From Ophiothrix spiculata (lineage: Eukaryota; Echinodermata; Ophiuroidea; Amphilepidida; Ophiotrichidae): a stretch of 24,446 nucleotides of DNA. The stretch lies in assembly GCA_000969725.1 (NCBI GenBank), contig JXSR01S074687.1, one strand, 5' to 3'. Made by a program: the position numbers and the translations under genes. Below, piece by piece: positions 1 through 10,500 of the stretch (positions within the stretch are counted from its first letter, which is position 1; every line of letters starts with the position of its first letter). Under the pieces are notes generated by a model. That model was not told where the DNA came from, made no database searches, and saw only the letters and a program-made list of their open reading frames with translations.

Positions 1-422
1 CGATGAGGTCATTGCACATTTCGTTAGCAAATCGTGGCGTAAATTGCAGCACATGCACAATTTTCCAAGACCAAGTGCGATAGATATTTTATACTGCACG
101 CAGATGCTGAGACGATCATAAATCCATCGTAGAAATATAAATTAATTCAAATCATTACGTTGGAAATAAAAACAAGATAATTTGCAGGTCTACGTCTACG
201 ATCATCACCGATACAAAATGTGGTTATTTTTAGACTTACTAGTCAGTTGATTATGATTACATGAATAATTGGCTTACGGGGCTCCGTAGCCCTAGGCCTA
301 TGTTCAAGTACCGAGTGTCAACTGCCTCAAATAAAGTCACCATAATTGAGCTCAAAAGTACCTTTGTGCTTTGAGCAAATGAATGTTCTCAAATTGGTAA
401 CCAAAGATTTGGTTGTGCTTAC
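1..422. other. Non-coding stretch
   Basis: No coding, RNA or clear repeat signal is visible. If the minus-strand exon is real, this is its first intron. Confidence 0.4.
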
Positions 423-473
423 CTTCGAAACGGGTCCATTTTTAAAAATCTGTTTTCGAGATGTTCCCTCCAT
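423..473 (-). CDS. Candidate first coding exon of an unrecognised divergent gene
   Basis: On the minus strand an ATG at 473 has an excellent initiation context (A at -3, G at +4: AAGCATGG). It opens 17 codons, MEGTSRKQIFKNGPVSK, ending exactly at a strong donor, AAG|GTAAGC (exon end 423). The frame is also open upstream to 578, where a weaker ATG could add residues. The rest of the gene would lie left of the window start; 1-422 would be its first intron. I do not recognise the peptide. A single short exon can arise by chance, so this is tentative. Confidence 0.35.
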
Positions 474-559
474 GCTTATTTCTTGCAGTGGTATTGGTAA
501 AGTCTCTGCCAAAATTCCTTGGACAAAATCAGTCTTTCTTTCTTTCTTTCGTTGTGTCA

Positions 560-720
560 GTAATACATAAAAATGCATTTCACTTCAGTCATGATCACGT
601 GCACCGATCGTGTTTGTAAACAATTGGCCCTGTACTCTGGATGTTTTTTTACATCGTCTGAAGAATTGTGACGCCGACTTTACCACTGCCAGAAGGGAGC
701 TCTGCAATCAAGCTTATCGC
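560..720. promoter_or_regulatory. Possible promoter region of the minus-strand candidate
   Basis: Upstream of the minus-strand candidate exon lie an E-box CACGTG at 597-602 and a forkhead-like word TGTTTGTAAACAA about 12 bases further on. No clear TATA box or initiator is visible. Placement is inferred only from the candidate exon. Confidence 0.2.
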
Positions 721-1355
721 ATAAGTTCACATACCCAATGTCCCAAGAAATGATCATTTTTATCAGATACGCACTGCAACACTCCACAAAGGATATTTAT
801 AGGCATCTAAATTTACCTAAATAGGTTAATTAAAATATGAAAATAGGTAAAATATTATAAACACTTCCCGAAGTTGTTAATCACACAAAAATTATGTTGG
901 AAGATATGTTTACACATGGTAACCATTGTAAACAAACCAAACATATCGTTTGATTTCTCCGATCCGAACAGTGCGATTTTCATAAATTTAAAAAAAACTC
1001 AAAAACGTTCCTTTCATGAATATGGAAAAAGTAATTTCTGGTTTTTCAAGTACAATTCTAGTATTTTTCATTTTATGCACAAATAACTGTGATAGGTTGT
1101 AATTGTATACAGCATGCCTCGAGCCAAAAACAAAGTTTTTTGGTTTGTATTTCTCGAGCAACTCCATGCTGCACGAACTGAAATGATCATGGGCTTTTTT
1201 CACGGGCCCGGAAGTTGGCATATTGACAAGAAACATCTCTAAATCCAAACGCGCTATATTCACACAGGAAATCATGCATCAAATGAGCTTTTACCGTTAG
1301 TGATTTGATTCATCACCATTTTACAACCCAGCACTATCAGCAACTATCACCAACG
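721..1355. other. Non-coding AT-rich stretch with one small palindrome
   Basis: No gene is supported. At 907-934 a 28-base imperfect palindrome pairs TGTTTAC with GTAAACA around GGTAACC, i.e. two inverted forkhead-like words. Small open frames here on either strand have no recognisable content. Confidence 0.5.
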
Positions 1356-1458
1356 TATCAATATATTTTGAAGAAATTTGGTCAATCTCGTGTGATACTG
1401 CGAATTGTATGTCAACCCCACTTAATTCGAAGTATGATACTGCGAATTCTAAGCTGAC

Positions 1459-1717
1459 CTGGGATCGATTTCACTAACGTTAAAATGCATCGTTAACCCA
1501 TCGTAAGACCAAAACCCATCGTTAGCTACGACCACCTCTTGATCCCACGCAACTTTAACAGTTTAGGGTTCGATTTTTCTAATGCATAATTCATATATCT
1601 TACGATGTGGTGAACATTTCCGAAGGGTTTTCACATCTTTTTGAAGTCTAGTTATAGTTACGAGCCGAACACATCGTTAGCTACGATGCATCGTAATGTT
1701 AGTGAAATCGACCCCAG
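1459..1717. mobile_element. 259-bp inverted-repeat element (MITE)
   Basis: Ends are CTGGGATCGATTTCACTAAC and the inverse of CTGGGGTCGATTTCACTAAC (19 of 20). The inner parts also pair (GCATCGTTA, TCGTTAGCTACGA). It splits one unit of the surrounding TACTGCGAATTAG array. No clear target duplication. Confidence 0.8.
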
Positions 1718-2100
1718 ATCTAATTCACAGTACAATACTGCGAATTAGGTGACAACCCGATCTTATTTGTAGTACAATACAGCGAATTAGCTGGCATCGC
1801 GATCTCAGTACAATACCGTACTGCGAATTAGCTGGCATCGTGATCTTATTCATAGCACGATACTGCATATTAGCTTGCAGCTCGATCTTATTCGCAGTAT
1901 GAGGATGAGTTCGTGATAAGATCAGACTGCCAGCTAATTCACAGTATCGTACTGTGAATAAGATCGCAATGCCAGCTTATTCGCAGTATCGTACTGAATA
2001 AGATCGGGTTGTCACTAGTAATTCGTAGTATCATACTGCACTGTGAATAAGATCGGGTTGTCACCTAATTCGCAGTAACGTACCGTACTGTGCAGTACGG
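1718..2100. repeat. Inverted array of a ~42-bp unit
   Basis: Units of the form TACTGCGAATTAGCTGGCAT followed by CGNGATCTTATTCGCAGTA run forward from about 1718 to 1900, then in reverse orientation from about 1910 to 2100, making one large imperfect palindrome. Related units recur in reverse at 4015-4150. Confidence 0.8.
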
Positions 2101-2821
2101 ACGGATCAGAAAATTTATCGATACCAAAATCGGTATTTTTAACGATATTGTTATTCATAGAATTGAAATTGTAGAATATATTACAATAAACGATTCATTT
2201 AAATTATCCTGAAATGGTTTTCGCAAATTCTGCTAAGAAAACTTGTAAATCATTGCTAAAAGTTGTTGTTGAATTACCTTCCAAAAAAGCCACAAAGCCA
2301 TCTTGTTTTTCATAATTTTAACTTTAAAAAGGTACATGGTTCGATTTTTAATAAAATTCAGTTTTCAATGTCATAAGCAAGATCACTACTTAAGATGTTT
2401 TAATTTCAAATTTCAGTTAAATCAGAATAACCGTTTTGATTTTATGAGCAATTTTGTATTTTCCACTTGCCTATATAATACTGTGTCAGTTATTTTATGG
2501 TTACCATTATTTAACACATTTTCACTTATATCTCCGAAACGTGACATATTTCGGCCGTAAAAGTTCACATGGGTAATGAGAAAAATATGAGGAATATTTT
2601 GGTACCAAAATCTTAGAAAGTTTTGAAAATATGCTGACCCAATCGGACAGGGCTACTTTAAGTGCCTGGCCTCCAACTATCGGCAAGTGCAAAAGGTGGC
2701 GATAGACTCTTTTTATTTTCCGAAAGTGCGCATGTGTCATGTGAAAAGTTTCGTATTCATCCGTCATCAACATTCATGATATTCGCCATTTTCAGCACTT
2801 TTATAAAATTTACACCGTTAA

Positions 2822-3632
2822 AGGGACTATCCTAGATTCCACCTAGAATTAAAAACCTTATGGAAATGCTCTAAATAAAGCTTAAAAGCATAGTAAAATA
2901 CAAAAATTTGCACGCAAATGGCTCAAATTGAGAGAGAATTAATTTGCAATATATCATTCTTTGATGGTGGTGTGACTATCCTGTGTTTCCTAAATCCTAT
3001 TTGTACCTGCGATGGATTTACCAGATAAAAGATCAAACAAAGCTCCTGGTGGTAATTTAATACATATTAAAAGAGAAACAATTTCATTAAAAAAAAAAAA
3101 ATTGTTTGGCCATCACAGGTGTAGAAACAAGATCTTTTTAAGTTATAAAATTATAGCCCTGTAGAATACTGGACTTGATTGCTTACTTGCAAATTTTCAT
3201 CCAAACACTTTGGACTTCTTCATGGCATCTGCAGAGATGAATTGGTGGTATTGTTTGGAGTTGAGTTGGTAGGTGTCAATTGGCAAAACCACCAATTCAT
3301 CTCTGCAGTTGCCATGAAGAAGTCCAAAGTGTTTGGATGAAAATTTGCAAGTAAGCAATCAAGTCCAGTATTCTACTTATAATTGTATAACTTTATACTT
3401 TGACTGGATGATTAATAATTTACATCAAGATCTTTTTAAGTTCTCAAACTAGAAGTACTGTTTTCACAGCACTTTTTTGCGCCGGCGTAAAAAATTAAAG
3501 TAGGTAAAGAATTGCAATTTTCTCCAATATTCCTCAAAATAATGGAAAACTACTTGAAGGATATTAATGTTCTATTGATTCAAATAAAATATGTAGGTAA
3601 AAAAATAGTGGGAAGAATCTAGGCCAGTCCCT
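2822..3632. mobile_element. TTAA-type inverted-repeat element, copy 1 (interrupted)
   Basis: It begins TTAA|AGGGACTATCCTAGATTCC and ends GAATCTAGGCCAGTCCCT with a TTAA that has drifted to ATAA. It is the same family as 14999-15501, sharing blocks such as ACCTAGAATTAAAAAC and GATGGATTTACCAGATAAAA. Relative to that copy it carries an extra fold-back insertion at about 3140-3425. No coding capacity. Confidence 0.8.
3140..3425. mobile_element. Fold-back element with 89-bp near-perfect arms
   Basis: Arms 3161-3249 and 3288-3376 are inverted copies with a single mismatch in 89 bases and a 38-base loop. Weaker pairing continues outwards (AAGTTATA with TATAACTT). The word CAAGATCTTTTTAAGTT occurs on both sides (3129-3144 approx. 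and 3426-3442 approx.), and the empty related copy at 15280 has one version, so it looks like a long target duplication of 15-17 bp. Confidence 0.85.
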
Positions 3633-4301
3633 ATAAGTATCCATTTGCATCTCAGTGGAGATGAGGCTGTGACTATTTCTTTTTTAGGGGGGTCGAATAT
3701 CTTTTATGATAAATGTATTTCCTAGTTATTCAGCCAAACATGGAAGCCAATTCCGGTCAGAAATGAGTGATTCTAGATTCGCAATTTGAACAAAAATTTA
3801 AGAAAGTAACGTAACAGTGAAATTGTAATCGCATCGGTAAAAGTTTAGATATTTTGTTAATAGGAAATAATATTCCGAAAGAATTTTTGGGTATCCTAAA
3901 GAATACCTTTGTGCACAACTGAAAATATTGACTTAAAGATTAGTGGTTATACCGACAATGCAAATTTTGATTACACGTCTGATCACACTCGATCGGTAAA
4001 TTCTCCAATCCAGCCGTACTGTGTGAATATAAGATCGAGTTGTTTGTAATTCGCAGTATCGTTCTGCGAATTAGATTGGTTTGTCAGCTAATTTGCAGTA
4101 TCACACTGCGAATTAAGTACTTGGGATTGACAGGCAATTTGCAGTATCGCATGAGATTGACCAAATTTCTTCAAATCAGATGAAATATTGATTTAGTTGC
4201 TTAAAAAGGCCAATATTAACATTTTTGTATCATGTTAATATATGAGGGGGTACATATGGAACTCTTTTCTTTAATACATAGAATACCACTCACGACTTCT
4301 G

Positions 4302-4356
4302 TCATGCACGAAAAAAAAAAATCTATAAAAAAATAAATAACCCCACACACATACAC
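4302..4356. repeat. Low-complexity A-rich and CA-rich tract
   Basis: An A11 run, then AAAAAAATAAATAA and CACACACATACACACA. Simple repeat lying about 100 bases before the SEC16 start exon. Confidence 0.8.
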
Positions 4357-4461
4357 ACATTAGGCATTAGTTTTTCAAGAGTAGGAGAGCTTTGAGACAA
4401 ACTACTTATTCTAATTTGGCCTAATCTGAATTAAACAATCGTCTCATTTTGTCTTCATTAG

Positions 4462-4580
4462 ATCAGAGACACGTGGGCAGTGACTTGAGCAAGGAACAGT
4501 TGTTAGAGCTGCAGCCATGTCTGGACCAGGTAATCCTGACCAACACAGCTATGGCAACCCAGCAGATTTGTTCAACAATG
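4462..4580 (+). CDS. SEC16: SEC16 exon 1: 5' UTR plus start codon
   Basis: Coding part is 4517-4580. The ATG at 4517 has a purine at -3 (GCAGCCATGT) and an in-frame TGA at 4481 closes the frame upstream. It encodes [21 protein letters not shown] plus one base, then donor GTAAGT at 4581. The split Gly codon joins correctly to exon 2. A pyrimidine-rich tract ending TTCATTAG at 4461 looks like an acceptor, so the exon may begin at 4462 with a non-coding leader exon further upstream; I could not place that leader. A hAT-like element sits only 44 bases past the donor. Confidence 0.75.
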
Positions 4581-7500
4581 GTAAGTTACGATGAAAGAAA
4601 CCCACCTTTGACTTTTGTATATACCATTGATATACAGGGGAGATACCAGGCTGGCCAACATTTTTATTGCGGCATGGAGACAAAAAATTGGAGTATTCGG
4701 ATTTTTGCCGATGATGCATCGCCATGATGCGCGGATATTGAAAACACGCTTTGCGTGCAGGTTGATGTATCATTCGTGTAAAGTATTATTTGTGCGGTTT
4801 GTCTCAACGTGTAATCGAATCTTTGCGCAAGTTGATTTTGGTAGGAACCTAGTGGACCTGAATACCCCAATTTGAGCTCATGGCTGACGACGCCATTACA
4901 TACATTGTACACCGGTATACAAAGTCGGGTATCTACCCTGTAAATCTATGGCATATACAAGCTGTCGCCTTTACCTTATAAGAACCTCAACCTTTATTGT
5001 GTAGAGAATGCTATGTAAAGGTTGTATTACAACTCAGAAGATGTAATGGTTTATGTTACTTTTATTAGATTGATTCTATGTTTAAATATATGCTCATCAA
5101 TTGGACCTGCAGCAATGTTTTTAGACTTGCCCCAAGTCCTTAGGTAATAAAGTCTCAGAAATTTTCAGGCTCATGTAATAGTTTTATACTTTTAAAGCCA
5201 TCTTTCATTCTGTTTCATACCTTTTTGTTTCCCATTCAAAAAAAACAAATTACATATACAGTGAGCCAAGGTCTGAACAGTAAAAGCTACTATACTAGTT
5301 ATTTGACAGACATGAATTTTACAAGCCAAAGAATATATGATGGGCCTTATGATAACTGATGCTGGTATAAATTGGCCCTGAGAACATATGCCACAACACA
5401 TTCAGGGAAATGCTATCACAGTTTTTCCATTTCACAATCATGACAAATGACCATACTCTTGACATATCATGTTGCAGGGGAACAGAAATCACTTTCAAGT
5501 TCCAACTGAAATATCTAAAATTATCACAGGATTTTGTAAACACAAAGATCTCTAAATTGAAAAATAGATTGTGTAATAAGAAGACATGACCCTATGATGA
5601 AGATAAGCTATTGGAATACTACCCAGTTCAAAATGTTGACCAAGCCAGTAGTAGGCCTACCGGTTTTGCATTTTGGAAAATCATTTGGCACAGACAGTAA
5701 GGCCTATATTTTTTCCACTTGAACTAACATCATTAAGGGAAAATGGTCCAAGCCAGCCTTGAACCAAGGCTAATATGTTTTGCATAATTCGTTTGTCAAA
5801 CAATTTGTTAGATATCGAGTACATGATTTCTGACAATCCAATATCATTTCTAGTTGCCATAAATGTATTGTTTGGTTAGAGATGGGTTTTGTATGATATC
5901 ACTAATGAAAATCAGATTGTTTCATATTTCTTGTGTTTGTAAAGAATGCACTACTCGAGCTAAGTTGTCCATAATTCCAAAGACCATTGCAACCAAAAAC
6001 AAGTGAAAAAGGCCATTTGTTTTAAGATGTAAAATATGAACTACGGTAAAATATTTCATGGAACAATCAGAATATTGTAAAATGAGAATTTACAGTATCA
6101 GTGTTTTTAGAGAACCAAAAGCTCCTCACTTATCATTCTGTAAACAGATTACAGAATGAATTCACAAAAATGTTCCTAACCTTAATTAAAGTTGTAAAAT
6201 TTGCATATAAATACACAATATCAAAGTCAAGCTAACTGATACATGTATGCCAAAAGAGATAATAGATTGATTACTAAAGATAAGTCATCCCACAATAATG
6301 GAATGTTGATCGTATTCAAAATGTAACACCTGATCACATCAACAAATACATGATGATTTTTGTATTTTGTTTCTTTATTCTTTATAGGTCCATCAGTAGG
6401 AGGATCAGGACACGATTTCTTTGATCAACATGGCCAGCAGCAACAGAACTGGTATAGTCAACAACCGCCAGCAGGAGTCGCCACGTCCGGAGCAAACCTC
6501 CCAGCTGCGGCACCGCCAATGTTCTACAATCCAGCTGACTATTCAAAGGAAGCGGGAACCACTCAACCGGCTATCTTTGATCCCAACCAACAACAGCATC
6601 ATGGTGAACTTAACCAACAAAGTCAACCAGATAACTTTTCCAGTTCTGCGAATCAGTGGGATAATAATCCAACTCAACAAGCACAAGGATGGAATTATCA
6701 GTCCCAGCCTAATCAGGATCCAAATTATAATTACGCTGATGTGACTGCACATCAACAACCAGTCAATAATGAAAACATGCCTAATTCGTATGGTCAGCAT
6801 CCTCATTATTCACAGCAATCTAATGACTCAGCCCACGGTAATAATCATCTACCAACGTCACAGTGGAATCAGGATGTTCCAACATCACAATGGAATCAGG
6901 ATGTTCCAACATCACAGTTGAATCAGGATGTTCCAACATCACAGTGGAATCAGGATGTTCCAACATCACAGTGGAATCAGGATGTTCCAACATCACAGTG
7001 GAATCAGGATGTTCCACCAGGGCAGGGATGGAACAATCAGAATATTGTCAATCAGGTCGGAACAAATATCGCACAGGGTGAAAACGCAGTAGTGCACCAA
7101 GGTCAGGAGGTTAAGGCTGACAATAGTCCTCCCGTTGATGAGGAGGAGGATTCGGGAGGTGGGTACATGGGATTGTTCAACAAAGATGACGGTGATTATG
7201 TGGAATCTGACAAAACTGGAAGTCCGCGGGATGGTTATCAACCTGATATATCGCCAAGAACTCAAAGTGAATCAAATGGTATTCCTCAAGATCAACCCCC
7301 GTCAGGGATCATGTTTGATCCGTCTCAAAATCAACACCACAATCAGCCATTTGCAATCCCGCAACATCATCCTGGACAAGAGGTTTCTTATAGCCAGGCG
7401 GGTGTTGAAGGACACTTATCTAACCCAGGTTTTGATAATGTTCAAAATATACAACTGCAACAGGAAAATGATGCACCTGAGGGCCAGTATTTTCCAAACC

Positions 7501-10500
7501 CTGGTCTTCCTGTACCAGATGGCGAAGGTCATGTTTACAATGGCGGTCCACCAAGTGAGCACGGTTCCTCCATCTCTGGCACAGGTAGTCTTCACCCATC
7601 AGATTCCTCGTTTACACCTGGCCAACCTGTAGCCGGTAGTCTACACCCTTCAGATTCATCGGCATCATTGACAACGAGCCGGAGCAATTCTTTGTTGGAA
7701 GATGCGGACGGACAGTCAGCTCCAACAGCAAGTTCTGAAATTGGTGAAGCATCTGCAAAGCCAGAAGATCAAAGGGGCAATAGTGTAGACCAATATTCAG
7801 CTGAAGAAGATCAGCTTAATGTGGAATCAAGTATACCTTCAACCCAAGCTGATAATAATGTACAAATACTTGGACAACAAAATGTTTTATATGTACCTCC
7901 TACATCAAATACGCCTGGTGCCCAATCGTTTCCAGGAGATATACCTTCGGCGGCGGAAGTGCCAAGGAAAAATAGTGATTTAAGTGAAATTAGTAACGCG
8001 TCTATGCCAAGTGACACAAATGTATCAAGAACTAGCTCAATGCTAGCTGAATCTGAACAGCAGCTTCAAGTGACTGGTGTCGGTATAAGTGAACCCGGAG
8101 GAGCAAGTAATGTGTCGCCACCGGCATTTTCAAACATTGCAACTGAGCCAGTAGTATCAAGTACTGCGCCTCCACCTAGTGCGAATATAGTATCTCCGCC
8201 TGCTAGTATTAATATACCACCCTCTGCTGGTGCAACGATAGCACCTCCAGCTGCCAGCATGAGTATAGCACCCCCTGCAGGTGCAAGTATTGCACCTCCA
8301 TTTACAGGTGCAAATATAGCATCTCTATCTACCAGTATGAGTACAGCACCTTCTGCTGATGGGAGTATGGCACCACCACTTGCTGGTGCAATGGTAGCAC
8401 CTCCAACTGTCGGTATGAGTATAGCACCTCCCGCTGGTGCAGGTATTGCACCTCCACCCGCGGGTGTAAGTATAGCACCTCCACTAGCAAATATCGCAGC
8501 TTCAGCTTCATCAACTCAAATGTTACAGCAAGAACATTCTGTTACAAAACAGGACAATGTACCAATTGCGCAACCCAATGTTCAGACATCAGTGGACAAT
8601 TTACCACAGACGGACCAATCTGGTGTCAAACAAGTTGAACATGTAGCACCTCAAGTACAAAGCACACCACACACATTCAACCCTGTCAGTATACCATCAG
8701 TAACGTCACAAACATCGAATCATCCAATCCAGACAAATCCTCTAATGTCGGGAACTGCTCATCCAAGTGCCTTCCGTACTGTAATAGCTCATCATAATAA
8801 GAGCCCAACATCGACCGCAGTAAATCCTTCGCCGCCACTGTGGTCAACAGAATTCCCAGCCCTTCCCAGTAATATACTACTTGCTCCAGCGTCTGTGACT
8901 AGTGCCCCAACACCAAGTTTAGCAACACCCACTAAACAGCCAGTCAAATTAGATAGTAATCTTGCTTCAAGCATAGCAAATGTCACTGTTCCTCCTCCCC
9001 CGTCAGAAGTGACATCTCTCTTACAACAAACATCGCAATCAGATACAAAGACTGCATATCAAATTTTGCCAAATGTTTCCGTGCCAAGTTCAAATCAATC
9101 TGTTGAACAAGTGACTCAACACATGGCTGGGCTCAGTGTTGGACAACCAGTAGGTGGACCACAGGCTGTCACTAATGTTGGACAGCCAGTGTCTGTGCCA
9201 CAGGCTGTCGGACAGCCAGTAACCTTGCAGCAGCCATTAGCATCAGCACACTCAACCATTCCAGCTCAGCCACCCCAACATGTAGCGTCATCACAAGTGG
9301 GAGGTATGGTCCCTCAAGTGCCTACGCAAGGTGTGCAATCTCTTCCATCGATGGGGCAGGGACAACCGAGTGCTGCGACACCATCATCAGCCCCATATCA
9401 TACGAATCCAAATGAGCCAGTGAAGGTGGCGCATCCTGTTGCAGTCATGCCTGGTGGACAGCCTGTCACTCCTGCAGCGAGTACTGCTCAGCAGCCTGGA
9501 GCCCCTGTCAGTCAACAGCAGGTAAGACTTGAAAGGAGCATGGTCCGATTGCTTCCCAACTTTTTTCAAGCTTTTTGAGTGTTTGGAACCAAAATATTAC
9601 TCATATTTTTCTTGTTATCCATGTGAAGTTTATGTTTTGTTTTGGAGATATACATGAAAAATGTGTCAAATTATTGGTACGGTAACAATAATTAGCATAA
9701 GCTTTACACAGGCAGCTCCAAAATAAAAAAAAATGCAGACAAAATCAAAATGGTTTAACCGACTCAACTGGAATTTGAAACTTAAACCTCTTTAGTGGTG
9801 ATCTTTCATATGTCCCAGAAAACAAAATTTTGAAAAATTTGAACCAATCTCCTTTAATTTCTAACACTGGTGTAAGTCAATATCAAGTCTTGGTAGTGCT
9901 TTACTATTGAACTTTGTTTTCATTGATTGCTATGATCTCTCAAATATAATGAGGAGTCCACACATCAAGTGACAAACTAAATTATTTTTGCAATGTACTA
10001 TTTAGAGGCCGCTTCAAAACTCAACCGGCTGCTGACTGCAAGAAGCCGACGGTTCTGGGCAGTTGCCATTGTTCAGAACCAGCGTTTCCGGGCAGTCAAC
10101 CACTACGTGAGTTTTGAAGTTCTCCCTTAGTATAGTGAAAATTTAACATTTTTTAAATTTTGATCTGATGGACGACATATCAACAATAAAACATTGGTGA
10201 TTGTGTACAAGTGATAACAACTATTTAGTTTTAACTTAGTGTCATAATTTAAATTAACTTTTCTAAAAATATATAAAAAAAAACTTAATATTCTATAAAT
10301 TTTGTGATTTGCCGTAAGTGTTCAGGTCCATGCATAGATTTAAAGCGGAGATACCAGACATGTCCGCCATTTTTATCCAGCATGGAGACAAAATTGGGGG
10401 TATTCGGGTTTCACCGACAGCTTGCCGATGAGGCATAGCACCGTGTCATAATGCGCGAATATTGAAACACGCACACACGCTTTGCGTGCAGGTTGGCGTA

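Larger units (their letters stand above)
1356..4190. mobile_element. Composite inverted-repeat element, about 2.8 kb, containing nested insertions
   Basis: Left end 1368-1456 and right end 4086-4174 are about 90-bp inverted repeats. Both carry TTGAAGAAATTTGGTCAATC and then several TACTGCGAATT words in matching order. Between them lie an inverted-repeat element (1459-1717), an inverted array of the TACTGCGAATTAG word (1718-2100), a TTAA-type element (2822-3632) and a fold-back inside that. No transposase-like frame is present, so it is non-autonomous. Exact ends and target duplication are unclear. Confidence 0.65.

Noticed and set aside
1718-2100. CRISPR-like repeat spacing in the TACTGCGAATTAG array
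   Set aside because: Units alternate orientation, vary in length and have no unique spacers; the window is eukaryotic.
4449-4727. Frame starting upstream of the SEC16 ATG
   Set aside because: It reads a different frame through the 5' UTR and across a consensus donor into a transposon; the ATG at 4517 fits the downstream exon phase.
4615-4912. Open frames on both strands just after exon 1
   Set aside because: They fall inside a hAT-like MITE with target duplication and lack any family resemblance.
6543-9569. Several minus-strand and alternate-frame open frames across exon 2, including a repetitive MLEHPDSTV frame
   Set aside because: They are shadows of the long coding exon and its 27-bp repeat; no independent start context, splice logic or recognisable domain.
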